Shown here: positions 9,520-18,992 of the stretch, one piece after another
Position numbering within the stretch: the first letter of the stretch is position 1
Layout: each line of letters opens with the position of its first letter
Source of the DNA: Ferrithrix thermotolerans DSM 19514
Lineage (GTDB): Bacteria > Actinomycetota > Acidimicrobiia > Acidimicrobiales > Ilumatobacteraceae
Assembly: GCA_945861025.1 (NCBI GenBank)
Contig: CAMASN010000004.1
Coordinates: forward strand, 1 to 64,000
Direction: 5' to 3'
Length of the DNA: 64,000 nt
Made by a program: the position numbers and the translations under genes
Notes under the pieces: generated by a model
Seen by the model: the letters and a program-made list of their open reading frames with translations, nothing else
Database searches by the model: none
Told to the model about the DNA's origin: nothing

Positions 9520-9525
9520 TAGGCT
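9520..9525 (+). promoter_or_regulatory. -10 box TAGGCT for leaderless start
   Basis: TAGGCT lies 7 bases before ATG 9533 and no Shine-Dalgarno sequence is present, so transcription probably starts at or next to the start codon. Confidence 0.55.
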
Positions 9526-9532
9526 TTCGCCC

Positions 9533-10696
9533 ATGCCTACGTTCCGTGACTTGCTTGCCAAGGCCAAAGCCGAGATCAACGAAATCGATACGGCCGCCGC
9601 CGAGGCGCGTATTGCTGCCGGTGGGGTCACCGTGCTCGATGTGCGTGAACCCGATGAGTTCGATCAGGGCGCGCTTGCTGGCGTCATCCATATTCCTCGT
9701 GGTCACCTCGAGGCGCAGATCGAAAACCGCATCGTCGACAAGACGGCGCCAGTGATTGCGTATTGCGCCGGTGGTGTGCGTTCAGCGTTTGCTACCAGCA
9801 CCTTGCAGCAGCTCGGCTACACCGACGTCGTGTCGATGGCTGGCGGCTTTGGCAAGTGGAAAGACGAAGGCCGTGCGTGGTCGAAGCCGGTTGTGCTCAC
9901 CCCTGAGCAGCGCGACCGGTATCAGCGCCATCTGTTGCTGCCCGAAGTCGGCACCGAAGGTCAGGCCAAGCTGCTCAGCTCGCGGGTGCTCATGTTGGGC
10001 GCTGGCGGCCTTGGTTCGCCAGCCGCGTTGTACCTCGCTGCTGCCGGCGTTGGCACGTTGGGCATTGTCGACATGGACGAAGTCGACGCCTCGAACTTGC
10101 AGCGCCAGATTCTGCATAACCTCGACCGCATCGGCGATCGCAAGGTTGACAGCGCGAAGAAGACCCTTACCTTGCTCAACCCCGACGTGAACGTCGTTAC
10201 CTACGACACCCGACTCGAAGCCAGCAACATCATCGACATCATCAGCGGGTACGACGTCATTGTCGATGGCGCCGACAACTTCCCCAGCCGCTACCTGCTC
10301 AACGACGCATCGGTGAAGCTTGGTATCCCCGTGGTGCACGGCAGCATCTTCCGGTTCGAGGGTATGGTCAGCGTGTTCGATCCAAAAAACGGCCCCACGT
10401 ATCGCGACATGGTGCCCGAGGCGCCGCCCGCCGAATTGGCACCAAGTTGTGCCGAAGCTGGCGTGCTCGGCGTGTTGCCCGGCATCGTTGGCTCAATCCA
10501 GGCGCTCGAGGTCATCAAGTTGTTGCTCAAGTTGGGCGAAGGCCTTTCGGGGCGCATCTTGGCCATCGACACCACCGACATGAGCTTCCGCACGTTCAAG
10601 CTCAAGGCCGACCCCAACAACTGGGTCACTTGGGCTAACCGTGATCAGATCGAGGTACGTGACCTCGACGGTCTGTGCGCCCCGTGGACGCACTGA
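9533..10696 (+). CDS. Rhodanese-ThiF/MoeB-type adenylyltransferase/sulfurtransferase
   Basis: The 387-residue fusion starts with a rhodanese domain (about residues 15-120, active Cys in YCAGGVRS) followed by an E1-like ThiF/MoeB domain (about 125-385) with GAGGLGSPAALYL for ATP binding, an RQ pair in NLQRQILH, and the Cys of PSCAEAGVLG. Such proteins adenylate and thiolate small sulfur carriers for molybdopterin, thiamin or cysteine synthesis. MoeZ/MOCS3 enzymes carry the rhodanese at the C-terminus; here it is N-terminal. The two CxxC zinc pairs of classical MoeB are absent: YRDM and NNWV occupy those places. No carrier protein gene is adjacent. Confidence 0.9.
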   Translation: MPTFRDLLAKAKAEINEIDTAAAEARIAAGGVTVLDVREPDEFDQGALAGVIHIPRGHLEAQIENRIVDKTAPVIAYCAGGVRSAFATSTLQQLGYTDVVSMAGGFGKWKDEGRAWSKPVVLTPEQRDRYQRHLLLPEVGTEGQAKLLSSRVLMLGAGGLGSPAALYLAAAGVGTLGIVDMDEVDASNLQRQILHNLDRIGDRKVDSAKKTLTLLNPDVNVVTYDTRLEASNIIDIISGYDVIVDGADNFPSRYLLNDASVKLGIPVVHGSIFRFEGMVSVFDPKNGPTYRDMVPEAPPAELAPSCAEAGVLGVLPGIVGSIQALEVIKLLLKLGEGLSGRILAIDTTDMSFRTFKLKADPNNWVTWANRDQIEVRDLDGLCAPWTH

Positions 10697-10721
10697 GCCA
10701 CTTCGCTTGCTGAGCTGTTGC

Positions 10722-11540
10722 TCAGTCGAACAGGTCGGGGTCGGTGCGACAGATTTCTTGCCACAGTGGTGAGAAGCTGAACCATCCGGCTAAGGGATAC
10801 CCGGTCTGCTTCTGCGTGTATTCGGCGTACTCGGGCTTGATCAGGTGCGGAGTGCCAGCGGCCATGGCGAGCAACTGTGCTTGGCAGCTGCGCTCCATGC
10901 TGATGAACCAGAACGCTGCTTCGTCGACGCTTTGGCCCACGGTGAACAGACCGTGATTTTGGTGGATGGCTGCTTTGCCTGTGGGGAACTTTGTGGCCAA
11001 CTCGCGACCGGCTTCAACTTCGAACACCACGGCACCGCCCTGCTCGGAGATCACGGTGTGGTCGTCGTAGAAAATGCACGAGTCCTGGGTGATCGGGTCG
11101 AGCTTGATGCCCAAGCTGCTGAAGGCCTTGCCGTGCACTGAGTGACTATGTGCCGCAGCGATGACATCGGGACGGGCCTCATGGATTGCCGCGTGGATCA
11201 CGAACGCGGCGCGGTTCACGGGGGAGTCGCCGTACACGACATCGCCGGAATGATTGACCAAGATGAGGTCGCTTACGGTCATGTGGCGGAAGCTCTTGCC
11301 GAACGGGTTTACCCAAAAACAATCGGGAAACTCGGGGTCTCGCACAGTGATGTGTCCGGCGACGCCTTCGCCAAATCCGAGCCGACCGAAGATGCGTAAC
11401 GCGCCAGCGAGCTTCTGCTTGCGCTCGGCACGCTCTTCTTCAACCGTTGCGAAGGTGGGCGGCAACAAGTTGAGTCCAACCTGTCGAGGGGTGAGCTCTA
11501 CGCCGTCGATTGAACGGCTTCCATTTTCGGTGATGGCCAT
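10722..11540 (-). CDS. Class II aldolase/adducin family protein
   Basis: About 272 residues carry the class II aldolase/adducin fold: GEGVAGHITVRDP for substrate phosphate or carboxylate, the metal-binding pair HSHSVHG and, later, NHGLFTVG. Members are metal-dependent aldolases, epimerases or decarboxylases; the substrate cannot be told from sequence. A longer frame opens at 11645 but would overlap the divergent ridA-like gene; ATG 11540 is preferred because a TATGCT -10 box lies 6 bases upstream on the same strand, giving a leaderless start. It converges with the ThiF gene. Confidence 0.88.
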   Translation of the reverse strand: MAITENGSRSIDGVELTPRQVGLNLLPPTFATVEEERAERKQKLAGALRIFGRLGFGEGVAGHITVRDPEFPDCFWVNPFGKSFRHMTVSDLILVNHSGDVVYGDSPVNRAAFVIHAAIHEARPDVIAAAHSHSVHGKAFSSLGIKLDPITQDSCIFYDDHTVISEQGGAVVFEVEAGRELATKFPTGKAAIHQNHGLFTVGQSVDEAAFWFISMERSCQAQLLAMAAGTPHLIKPEYAEYTQKQTGYPLAGWFSFSPLWQEICRTDPDLFD

Positions 11541-11546
11541 GCCGCG

Positions 11547-11552
11547 AGCATA
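11547..11552 (-). promoter_or_regulatory. -10 box TATGCT for leaderless class II aldolase gene
   Basis: On the reverse strand TATGCT ends 6 bases before ATG 11540, which supports that start over the longer upstream frame. Confidence 0.5.
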
Positions 11553-11637
11553 CGCATGTTGGCCGAGGCGCTGCGGCTCGAACCCCAACTCGCGCTGATC
11601 GCGTTGTCCGAGGGCATTCGTACGCGAGGATCGCACC

Positions 11638-12021
11638 ATGAACACAGAGATTTCGCCGTCGACGATCGCCCCGCCTGCCGCGAACTACGCGCACGCGGTG
11701 TTGGTCGATAGCCCGACGCGCACCTTGCACACATCGGGCGTGGTGCCGGTGTCTCCCGATGGCTCGGTGCCCCAGGGCATTCATGATCAGACCGAAGTGG
11801 TGTGGGCGAACATCGTGGCCATTTTGACGGAAGCCTCGATGACCGTGAACGACATTGTGTCGATCACTACATACGTGGTGAACAGCGAGCCCTTGGCCGA
11901 CATCATGGCCGTGCGTGACCGCGTACTCGACGGGCGCCGAGTGGCCAGCACCTTGGTGACGGTGCCTGCATTGGCTCGTCCGGCGTGGCGGCTTGAAATC
12001 GCAGTGATCGCCGCGGTTTAG
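11638..12021 (+). CDS. RidA/YjgF family protein (enamine/imine deaminase-like)
   Basis: The 127-residue protein has the RidA fold pattern: [13 protein letters not shown] near the N-terminus, a middle [10 protein letters not shown] strand-helix, and the C-terminal signature [12 protein letters not shown]. RidA proteins hydrolyse reactive enamine/imine intermediates of PLP enzymes; the usual active-site Arg in the 'RxxxxxxxxPxxxxRP' region seems present but the deaminase role is not proven for all branches. ATG 11638 has GAGGA 7 bases upstream, a normal leadered start unlike several neighbours. Confidence 0.85.
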   Translation: MNTEISPSTIAPPAANYAHAVLVDSPTRTLHTSGVVPVSPDGSVPQGIHDQTEVVWANIVAILTEASMTVNDIVSITTYVVNSEPLADIMAVRDRVLDGRRVASTLVTVPALARPAWRLEIAVIAAV

Positions 12022-12041
12022 CGGCGACGCCTATTGCGCCG

Positions 12042-12047
12042 TACGCT
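12042..12047 (+). promoter_or_regulatory. -10 box TACGCT for leaderless mutase gene
   Basis: TACGCT is followed by 8 bases and GTG 12056, with no ribosome-binding sequence between. Confidence 0.5.
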
Positions 12048-12055
12048 CATGGTTC

Positions 12056-13636
12056 GTGAGTGACAACAAGACGACGGACTCGGGTATCGAGATCAAGGCC
12101 CTCTACAGCGCGAATGATCTCGCCGACTGGGACCCAGCGACCCAACTTGGAGCGCCCGGTGAGGCGCCGTACACCCGTGGTGTGTACCCCACGATGTACC
12201 GAGGCAAGTTGTGGACCATGCGCCAGTACGCCGGCTTCGGCACGGCCTCGTCGACGAACGAGCGGTTCAAGTTCTTGCTGCAGGCCGGTCAGACCGGTCT
12301 GAGTTGTGCGTTCGACCTGCCAACGCAAATGGGTTACGACAGCGACCATCCCCGCGCCGAAGGTGAAGTGGGCAAGGTGGGCGTGGCGATTGACTCGATG
12401 GCCGACATGCGCATGTTGCTTGCCGATCTGCCGCTCGACAAGGTCACCACAAGCATGACCATCAACTCGACCGGCGCGATCTTGTTGTTGATGTACGAGT
12501 TGGTGGCCGAAGAACAAGGCGTGCCCGCCACCGCCATTAGCGGCACGATCCAAAATGACCTGCTCAAGGAGTACATCGCCCGCGGCACCTACATCTATCC
12601 GCCCAAGCCGAGCATGCGCATCATTACCGACATCTTCGGTTACTGCAGCCAGCACGTGCCACGGTGGAACACGATCTCGATCAGCGGATATCACATCCGT
12701 GAGGCCGGGTCTACTGCAGTGCAAGAGATCGCCTTCACGATTGCAAACGGCATCGCCTATGTGGAAGCCGCTCTCGCTGCCGGCCTCGACATCGACGACT
12801 TCGCGCCTCGCCTCAGCTTCTTCTGGAATGCCCACAACAACTTCTTCGAAGAAGTGGCTAAGTTCAGGGCGTCACGGCGCATTTGGTTCACGTTGATGAC
12901 GGAGCGTTTTGGCGCCAAGAAAGAAGCCTCGAAGCTGCTGCGGTTCCACACCCAAACTGGCGGTTCGACCCTCACCGCGCAGCAGCCCGAAGCCAACATT
13001 GCCCGCGTTGCGGTGCAGTCGATGGCGGCAGTAATGGGCGGCACGCAGAGCCTCCACACCAACGGCTACGACGAAGCCTTGAGCTTGCCCACCGAGCAGG
13101 CTGCGCGCATCGCGTTGCGCACGCAGCAGATCATCGGTTACGAGAGCGGCATCGCCGACACCCCCGACCCGTTGGCGGGCAGCTATTTCGTCGAGACGCT
13201 TACCGACGAGGTGGAGCGCCTTGCCTGGGAATACATCGCCCGCATCGATGAGATGGGCGGCGCTGTTGAGGCCATTGAGATTGGGTTCCAGATGGACGAG
13301 ATTGAGCAAGCTGCATACGAGTACTCGAAGTCGATTGACGACGACGAGCGCATCATTGTTGGCGTGAACAAGTTCACGCTCGACAACGAACCCGAGCCAA
13401 GCCTGTTTCCTGTGGACCCACTGCTCGAGGGTGGCCAGAAAGAGCGCCTCGCGGCGTACAAAGCCAATCGTGACCACGCCTTGGTGGCCGCCCGTCTCGA
13501 TGCGTTGCGCGTTGCGGCCCGCGGAAGCGACAACGTGCTGTACCCGATGAAGGAAGCGCTGCGCGCTGACGCCACCCTTGGCGAAATCAGTGACGCCCTG
13601 CGCGAAGTGTTTGGCGTGTATCAGCCAGGTCGCTGA
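12056..13636 (+). CDS. B12-dependent acyl-CoA mutase, catalytic subunit (methylmalonyl-CoA mutase type)
   Basis: The 526-residue protein matches the catalytic (alpha) chain of methylmalonyl-CoA mutase: [10 protein letters not shown] then [12 protein letters not shown] at the active site, [31 protein letters not shown] and [14 protein letters not shown] are present. It ends at VYQPGR and lacks the C-terminal cobalamin-binding domain, so it needs a separate small subunit, which is not adjacent. The Tyr at VYPTMY favours methylmalonyl-CoA over isobutyryl-CoA, where Phe is usual, but related mutases cannot be excluded. The likely role is succinyl-/methylmalonyl-CoA interconversion, consistent with the biotin carboxylase gene at 20.9 kb. 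Confidence 0.9.
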   Translation: MSDNKTTDSGIEIKALYSANDLADWDPATQLGAPGEAPYTRGVYPTMYRGKLWTMRQYAGFGTASSTNERFKFLLQAGQTGLSCAFDLPTQMGYDSDHPRAEGEVGKVGVAIDSMADMRMLLADLPLDKVTTSMTINSTGAILLLMYELVAEEQGVPATAISGTIQNDLLKEYIARGTYIYPPKPSMRIITDIFGYCSQHVPRWNTISISGYHIREAGSTAVQEIAFTIANGIAYVEAALAAGLDIDDFAPRLSFFWNAHNNFFEEVAKFRASRRIWFTLMTERFGAKKEASKLLRFHTQTGGSTLTAQQPEANIARVAVQSMAAVMGGTQSLHTNGYDEALSLPTEQAARIALRTQQIIGYESGIADTPDPLAGSYFVETLTDEVERLAWEYIARIDEMGGAVEAIEIGFQMDEIEQAAYEYSKSIDDDERIIVGVNKFTLDNEPEPSLFPVDPLLEGGQKERLAAYKANRDHALVAARLDALRVAARGSDNVLYPMKEALRADATLGEISDALREVFGVYQPGR

Positions 13637-13649
13637 CGCACGACTGCGT
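13636..13649. terminator. Short hairpin between convergent mutase and HNH genes
   Basis: ACGCA (13636-13640) and TGCGT (13645-13649) form a 5-bp stem with a 4-base loop directly after the mutase stop codon. It is weak, so only a tentative shared terminator. Confidence 0.3.
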
Positions 13650-13656
13650 AGCGGGC

Positions 13657-14907
13657 TCATCGCTCTCGCCTCAGAGAGGGTGGCCCAGTAATTCGCTGCT
13701 CGCCATTGGGGTAGGTAATAGTGAGCGAACGGTCGGGCATCATTGCGAGCTGCCAGCCGCCTTCGTGCGCGCTGTGGTGATGGCGAGAGCACAGCGGTAA
13801 CAAGTTGTCGAGGTCGGTAGCGCCATTGTGCTGCCACCACACAATGTGATGTGGCTCGCAGTATTTCGACCGAACCGTGCAATCGGGGAGGGCGCACGTT
13901 GCGTACATGGCGCGCAGCGCGCGACGCTGCGCCCTGTTGGCGAGGCGAATTTCTCGGCCTTGATCGAGCACGACACCGGCGCTATTGAGCACCACTGGGA
14001 TGAGCGCCGCCGAACAGGCCATGCGGCGATACGACTCGACAGGCAGATCGGCGCCGTTGCCGTTGTCGATCAGTGAGCGTTCGTGCAGTCCATGCCGCAG
14101 CGTTTCGAGGTCGATGACGATGGACACTTCGAACCGACGATCGGGCTGATCGATGCGACGCTCGCCGAGAGCAGAGTCGGTATCGCAGTGTGGCCCATGG
14201 CCTGTGAGTTGAACCAACGCGAGCCCACGAAGATGCGCCTGTTGACCGTGACCCGACGGGCAGGTGTCGGGTATGCCGGCGCGAAACAGAGTGTCGACAG
14301 CGTTCTCGAGTCGGCCTTGCATGATCAGCCCGGTCTCGGGGTCGAGTTCGGCGCGAAGCACCCACATGCCGGTGTCGCTGTTGAGCCACCAACGCACGCC
14401 GGAGTTCTTGCGTTGTTGAGTGAGGCGGTCTTCTCCGGCTCGTTTGCTGAAGCGTTGAGCCTCGCGACGCAGGTATCGAGCAAATTGCTCGGGGGTAGAG
14501 CGTTGAGCAAGGGCTGCATACTGAGCGCCCTGAGCAGCGAACAACGTGCGCTGCTCGGGGGTTAGGTCGCGCATGGTGCGCGCGAGTGCATCGACATGGC
14601 TGGCCGAGAGCTGTCCGCTGCTGAGCGCTGACTCGATTTCGGGCAGTGCGCCCAACGCATCGGCTCGTTTCGACATGCGCTCGGCATCGCCCCTGCTGGT
14701 GCGGGTTGCGGCGGCAATGTCGGCCTCAGGAACAACGCAAGCAGAGTCTTCGGCCAGAGCCTTGAGGCGGCGAACGAGGTTTGCCTGCTTGGCCTCGACC
14801 CATGAATGGATGCGAGCCACCGAGCACAACCCAGCGTTGACGCCGTCGCGATCGAGGAGCGACGGGTCGATCGCTTCAAGCGCCAGAACCAATTCAGAAA
14901 CGCTCAT
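13657..14907 (-). CDS. DUF222 protein with C-terminal HNH nuclease motif (13E12-like)
   Basis: About 416 residues contain an N-terminal helical DUF222/13E12 region (to about residue 330) and a C-terminal HNH motif: CALPDC and CEPHHIVWW followed by NLLPLCSRHHHSAHEG, with the expected Cys pairs. These proteins are typically multicopy in actinobacterial genomes and have no settled role. ATG 14907 was chosen because GGGGGTGAG stands just upstream; an in-frame GTG at 15009 would add 34 residues without support. It converges with the mutase gene. Confidence 0.88.
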   Translation of the reverse strand: MSVSELVLALEAIDPSLLDRDGVNAGLCSVARIHSWVEAKQANLVRRLKALAEDSACVVPEADIAAATRTSRGDAERMSKRADALGALPEIESALSSGQLSASHVDALARTMRDLTPEQRTLFAAQGAQYAALAQRSTPEQFARYLRREAQRFSKRAGEDRLTQQRKNSGVRWWLNSDTGMWVLRAELDPETGLIMQGRLENAVDTLFRAGIPDTCPSGHGQQAHLRGLALVQLTGHGPHCDTDSALGERRIDQPDRRFEVSIVIDLETLRHGLHERSLIDNGNGADLPVESYRRMACSAALIPVVLNSAGVVLDQGREIRLANRAQRRALRAMYATCALPDCTVRSKYCEPHHIVWWQHNGATDLDNLLPLCSRHHHSAHEGGWQLAMMPDRSLTITYPNGEQRITGPPSLRRER

Positions 14908-15043
14908 GTTCTCACCCCCGGATTCGCGACGCTCACAGACAAACTGCTGAGGACGGCGTACACCGTCGAGTCGCTCGGGGAGACGAGCCATACGAACCAT
15001 AACGAACAAATGTTCGATTCACAACCAGAAACCAAAACTCGCT

Positions 15044-15069
15044 AGCGGAACCCAACAGCGGAACCCAAC
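15044..15069. repeat. Two perfect tandem 13-base repeats downstream of dapD
   Basis: AGCGGAACCCAAC occurs twice back to back (15044-15056, 15057-15069), and a degenerate copy follows at 15088-15099. It lies in the non-coding stretch between the dapD stop and the HNH gene; its function is unknown. Confidence 0.8.
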
Positions 15070-15109
15070 AGCCGAGCACCGAAAGCGAGCGGCCCCAACA
15101 GACGGCTAC

Positions 15110-16027
15110 TTAGTTCTTGTGCAGATCGCCGTTCAGTCCGTCCCACTTCACCGAGCGTGGAATGGCCTCGACGGCACCGGTCTGGCTGTTGCGGCGATAC
15201 AGCAAACCGCCGGCGCCATTGAGTTCGCGGGCTTTGACGACTTCGCCATCGGGTAACCGCACCAACGTGCCAGCCGTGATGTAAAGGCCAGCCTCGACCA
15301 CGCATTCGTCGCCAAGGCTGATGCCGATGCCGGCTTCTGCGCCAAGCAGACAGCGTTCGCCAACCGACACCACTTGCGTGCCTCCGCCGGACAGCGTGCC
15401 CATAATCGATGCGCCGCCGCCGATGTCGCTCCCGTCGCCAACGATGACGCCTGCGGTGATGCGGCCCTCGATCATTGAGGTGCCCAACGTGCCTGCGTTG
15501 AAGTTGCAGAAGCCTTCGTGCATCACGGTTGTGCCCGAGGCGAGGTGCGCTCCGAGACGCACGCGATCTGCGTCGGCAATGCGTACACCCGAAGGCACCA
15601 CGTAGTCGGTCATGCGTGGAAATTTGTCGACGCTATGCACGGTGAGGTTCTGGCCAGCGGCTCGGGCGCGCAGACGAACATCGTCGATTGTGGAAATTGC
15701 GCAGGGTCCGAGGTTGGTCCACGCGACGTTGGTGAGCAAGCCAAAGATGCCATCGAGGTTGATGGTGCGTGGCTTCATTAATCGATTCGAAAGGAGATGC
15801 AAACGCAAATACACATCGGACGCGCTGCTCGGTGGCGTGTCGGTGTCGATCTGCAACGAAACACCAACGGTGGTTACGTCGCGCACATCATCGGTTACGT
15901 ATGCACTCACGAGATCGTCGTGATCACTTGCGGGCGCTTCGCCGAGTGCCAGGTGTGGATACCACGTATCGAGAGTTGAGCCATCGGCGGCGATGGTCGC
16001 GATGCCGCGACCCCATGCGAGTGTCAT
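15110..16027 (-). CDS. dapD: 2,3,4,5-tetrahydropyridine-2,6-dicarboxylate N-succinyltransferase
   Basis: The 305-residue protein matches the actinobacterial form of DapD, which succinylates tetrahydrodipicolinate in diaminopimelate/lysine synthesis. An alpha/beta N-terminal domain is followed (about residues 150-265) by a left-handed beta-helix of hexapeptide repeats ([48 protein letters not shown]) and a short C-terminal tail. Its ATG at 16027 starts one base after the lysS stop, so the two are coupled: a peptidoglycan/lysine enzyme downstream of lysyl-tRNA synthetase. Confidence 0.95.
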   Translation of the reverse strand: MTLAWGRGIATIAADGSTLDTWYPHLALGEAPASDHDDLVSAYVTDDVRDVTTVGVSLQIDTDTPPSSASDVYLRLHLLSNRLMKPRTINLDGIFGLLTNVAWTNLGPCAISTIDDVRLRARAAGQNLTVHSVDKFPRMTDYVVPSGVRIADADRVRLGAHLASGTTVMHEGFCNFNAGTLGTSMIEGRITAGVIVGDGSDIGGGASIMGTLSGGGTQVVSVGERCLLGAEAGIGISLGDECVVEAGLYITAGTLVRLPDGEVVKARELNGAGGLLYRRNSQTGAVEAIPRSVKWDGLNGDLHKN

Positions 16028-16028
16028 G

Positions 16029-17558
16029 TCAGAAAACCTCTGGTCGAAGGGTTGGGAAGAGAATTACTTCTTTGATTGAGTGCACGCCTGAAAGCAACAT
16101 GACCACGCGGTCCATGCCGATACCAAGACCACCGGTAGGCGGCAAGCCGAACTCAAGCGCCCTCAGGTAGTCCTCGTCGACACCGTTGGCTTCGTCGTCA
16201 CCAGCGTCTTTGGCGAGCTGCTCGTCTTGGAAGCGAATGCGTTGTTCGACTGGGTCGTTGAGCTCGCTATAGCCGTTCGCGAGTTCGCGGCGGCCAACGA
16301 ACAGTTCGAAGCGTTCGGTGAGATGCGGATCGTTGCGGTCGGCGCGCGCCAATGGGCTGATCTCAACCGGGTGTCCGGTGACAAAGGTTGGCAGCACCAG
16401 CTTGTGTTCGGCGGTGGCCTCGAAGAGTTCTTCGATGATCTTGCCCGTGCCCCAACGCGGTGCGCAACTGACGCCGTGATCGCCCGCAACTGCACGCAGC
16501 TTCTCAAGTGGTTGCGATGGGTGAACGGCGACGCCGATGGCATCCTCAACAAGGTCGATCATGCGCGCCTGACGCCATGGTTGAGCGAGGTCGACCGTGT
16601 GGTCGTCGATGGTGACCACCGTGGTGCCGATGGCATCGCGTGCGGCGTTGACGATGAGTTCTTCGGTGAGCGCAATCACGTCGCTGCAGTCGGCGAACGC
16701 TTGGTACGACTCCATCATGGTGAACTCGGGGTTGTGTCGTGTGCTGATGCCTTCGTTGCGGAAAACGCGGCCAATTTCGAACACTCGCTCCATGCCGCCC
16801 ACGATGAGCCGCTTGAGGTGCAGTTCGAGCGCAATGCGCAGATACAGGGTCATGTCGAGCGTGTTGTGGTGCGTGATGAATGGGCGAGCATGCGCGCCGC
16901 CCGCTTCGAGATGCAGCATTGGCGTTTCGACTTCGATGTAGCCGTGGCCATGAAGCGTGCGTCGGAAACTGGAGATGACAGCGTGTCGCACCTGGAACGT
17001 GCGGCGCGCTTCCTCGTTCACGATGAGGTCGGTGTAGCGCTGGCGGTATCGCGTGTCGGTATCGGTGAGGCCCTTCCACTTGTCGGGCAGCGGGCGCAGC
17101 GCCTTTGACAAGAGCTGCAACGAATCGACCCGAACGCTGAGCTCGCCCTTGCGGGTGGTCATCACGATGCCCTCGACGCCTACCCAGTCGCCAAGGTCGA
17201 GGTTGCCGATGTCGGTAAAGGCCTGATCGCCCACGATTGCCTTTGACACGAACAACTGGATCTCGTCACTGCGGTCGCGAACCGTGGCGAAGATGAGCTT
17301 GCCCTGCTCGCGCTTGAGCATCATTCGGCCGGCGATTGAGACGCGGGCCGCGGTCTCTGTGCCGGGCTCAAGCTCGCCGTGTTCGGCGCGGACTTCGCTC
17401 AGCGTGTGGGTGCGATCGAAACGGTATGGGTACGGATTGTTTCCGTTGGTTCGAATGTCGTCGAGCTTGGCGAGTCGCTTGGCCTTCTCGGCCTCGAGTC
17501 CGCTACCACTGAGCAGGTCGGATTCAGCATCGGGGGAGGCATCGGGTGATTCGTTCAC
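16029..17558 (-). CDS. lysS: Lysyl-tRNA synthetase, class II
   Basis: The 509-residue enzyme attaches lysine to tRNA-Lys. It has an N-terminal OB-fold anticodon domain (about 60-165), class II motif 2 ([19 protein letters not shown], about residues 265-285) and motif 3 ([12 protein letters not shown] near the C-terminus). The GTG start at 17558 is 9 bases after TACCGT on the same strand, so the transcript probably has almost no leader. The first 20 residues are an acidic, Ser-rich extension of no known role. It is followed without a gap by dapD. Confidence 0.95.
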   Translation of the reverse strand: MNESPDASPDAESDLLSGSGLEAEKAKRLAKLDDIRTNGNNPYPYRFDRTHTLSEVRAEHGELEPGTETAARVSIAGRMMLKREQGKLIFATVRDRSDEIQLFVSKAIVGDQAFTDIGNLDLGDWVGVEGIVMTTRKGELSVRVDSLQLLSKALRPLPDKWKGLTDTDTRYRQRYTDLIVNEEARRTFQVRHAVISSFRRTLHGHGYIEVETPMLHLEAGGAHARPFITHHNTLDMTLYLRIALELHLKRLIVGGMERVFEIGRVFRNEGISTRHNPEFTMMESYQAFADCSDVIALTEELIVNAARDAIGTTVVTIDDHTVDLAQPWRQARMIDLVEDAIGVAVHPSQPLEKLRAVAGDHGVSCAPRWGTGKIIEELFEATAEHKLVLPTFVTGHPVEISPLARADRNDPHLTERFELFVGRRELANGYSELNDPVEQRIRFQDEQLAKDAGDDEANGVDEDYLRALEFGLPPTGGLGIGMDRVVMLLSGVHSIKEVILFPTLRPEVF

Positions 17559-17567
17559 AGGGGCTGA

Positions 17568-17573
17568 ACGGTA
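17568..17573 (-). promoter_or_regulatory. -10 box TACCGT for lysS-dapD
   Basis: On the reverse strand TACCGT ends 9 bases before the lysS GTG; the same hexamer precedes the LCP gene (23511) and the CPBP gene (49917). Confidence 0.45.
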
Positions 17574-17635
17574 TCTGATCTGAGCCGGTGAACGCGAGCG
17601 AATTGCGCTGCCTTGGGTCGCCCCTTTTGTCGCCG

Positions 17636-17641
17636 TAATGT
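17636..17641 (+). promoter_or_regulatory. -10 box TAATGT for leaderless M15 peptidase gene
   Basis: TAATGT is 7 bases before ATG 17649, which opens a signal peptide; no Shine-Dalgarno sequence fits. A longer frame from TTG 17613 would run through this box. Confidence 0.5.
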
Positions 17642-17648
17642 TAGGGCG

Positions 17649-18992
17649 ATGAAACGCGCAGCCGCACTTACTCTCGTAGGGTTGGTGTTCGTCACGTCGC
17701 TGTCCTCAAGCCAGGCCGCAAGCCCCCTTGGACAGATCGTTGCACCTGTGTTCGCAACGGCCGCCGCTGAGCCCGTGCTGACGCCTACCGATGTCGTGCG
17801 CGTGCACCAAACCAGCGAACTCTCGCTCGATGTGTACTCGCGTGTCACAGGTGCAGCCAACGCGGCACGAGCAGCGTGGTCCGAATCGCGGGGCGGAAGT
17901 GTGCCAATGGCACTCGTGATGCGCGGGCCAGCCATCGTGCAACAGCCAGAGATCGCTGGCTACAACTTTTCGATGGGCGTGACCGTGTTGCCTACCGAGG
18001 CGATCGCTGCGCTGATGGGTCGCGATGTCGCCGCGGTGGTCGCTCGGGGCGACGTGGTGATGGGCTCTACCAGCGCAGGTTTACGTGATGCGCGCGTCGG
18101 CGACACCATCGATCTTGAGTCGGCGTCCGGAGCGGTGACTCGACTTACCGTGGGCATGGTTGCCAACGACTCAGTGATCGGCGGCACCGAACTGTTGATG
18201 GCGCCGGCGCAGGGCGATCGCCTTGGGGTCACCAGAGTGACCAGCATCGTCGTGTGGGGTTTCCCCTCGAGAGACAGCATCGATGCAAACCTTGCGGCGT
18301 ATGGACTCGATCAACGCGTGGGCACACGCGTGCGGCGTAGTTGGGATCCGTTCGATCCTGATGCAACGATCAGCATGTCTGAAACGAAAGCGCGCTTGGG
18401 TGAGTTTGCCTATCGAGTGCGGGCCAACGGAGTCGACGCCGACGTCACCCCAACGTGGACGAACCAGTTCATCCCACCCGTTCGCGAGTTGTATCCCACT
18501 GGCATCAGCGCGCGATGCAATTACATGATCCAAGCAGACCTGCGTGCAGCTCTGAATGACGTGGTCAACGCTGGCCTCGCTGGTCAGATCGATGTCGTCA
18601 ACGCCAATCGATACGGCGGTTGTTTTTATCCCCGCTTCAATCGACTGTCGGGCCACCTTGGGGTGTTATCACGCCATTCGTGGGGCTCCCCAGTGGACAC
18701 CAACACCACGACTAATGCTCAAGGCGCTGTGCCGCAAATGAACTGTGATGTTGTGCGCATTTTCCGAAAGCACAAGTTTGCGTGGGGCGGAAACTTCCTC
18801 ACGCCCGACGGCATGCATTTCGAATGGGTGGGCGAACCAAGAGACCAGTATCAGTACCCCTCGCGCTACTGCCCGAATCTGTCGGTGTCGCCTTCAGTCA
18901 CATCAACGCGTAGTGACTCGGGTGCACCGTTCGAGCCGCGAACCACGCGCTCCCAATTGTTTGGCGACGATGGATGGGGTCTCGGCGAGTAG
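17649..18992 (+). CDS. Secreted D-Ala-D-Ala carboxypeptidase-like protein (M15)
   Basis: About 447 residues: a clean signal peptide (MKRAAALTLVGLVFVTSL... cleaved near Ala 24-25), a long variable region with no recognised domain (about 40-290), and a C-terminal M15 metallopeptidase domain with LSRHSWGSPVDTN (zinc His and Asp) and GMHFEW (second His). M15 enzymes trim D-Ala from peptidoglycan stems or cut other wall peptides. The N-terminal region may bind wall polymers, but this is a guess. The stop TAG is also the first three bases of the next gene's -10 box. Confidence 0.85.
   Translation: MKRAAALTLVGLVFVTSLSSSQAASPLGQIVAPVFATAAAEPVLTPTDVVRVHQTSELSLDVYSRVTGAANAARAAWSESRGGSVPMALVMRGPAIVQQPEIAGYNFSMGVTVLPTEAIAALMGRDVAAVVARGDVVMGSTSAGLRDARVGDTIDLESASGAVTRLTVGMVANDSVIGGTELLMAPAQGDRLGVTRVTSIVVWGFPSRDSIDANLAAYGLDQRVGTRVRRSWDPFDPDATISMSETKARLGEFAYRVRANGVDADVTPTWTNQFIPPVRELYPTGISARCNYMIQADLRAALNDVVNAGLAGQIDVVNANRYGGCFYPRFNRLSGHLGVLSRHSWGSPVDTNTTTNAQGAVPQMNCDVVRIFRKHKFAWGGNFLTPDGMHFEWVGEPRDQYQYPSRYCPNLSVSPSVTSTRSDSGAPFEPRTTRSQLFGDDGWGLGE

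Noticed and set aside
12872-13897. Open frame of about 340 codons antisense to the mutase gene
   Set aside because: It is antisense to conserved mutase motifs and extends into the HNH region with no coding signal of its own.
15044-15069. Possible attachment site
   Set aside because: No integrase, tRNA or second copy flanks the HNH gene in a way that fits excision.
16227-17108. Open frame of about 290 codons opposite lysS
   Set aside because: It lies wholly within lysS, whose motifs 2 and 3 are unmistakable; no independent start signal was seen.
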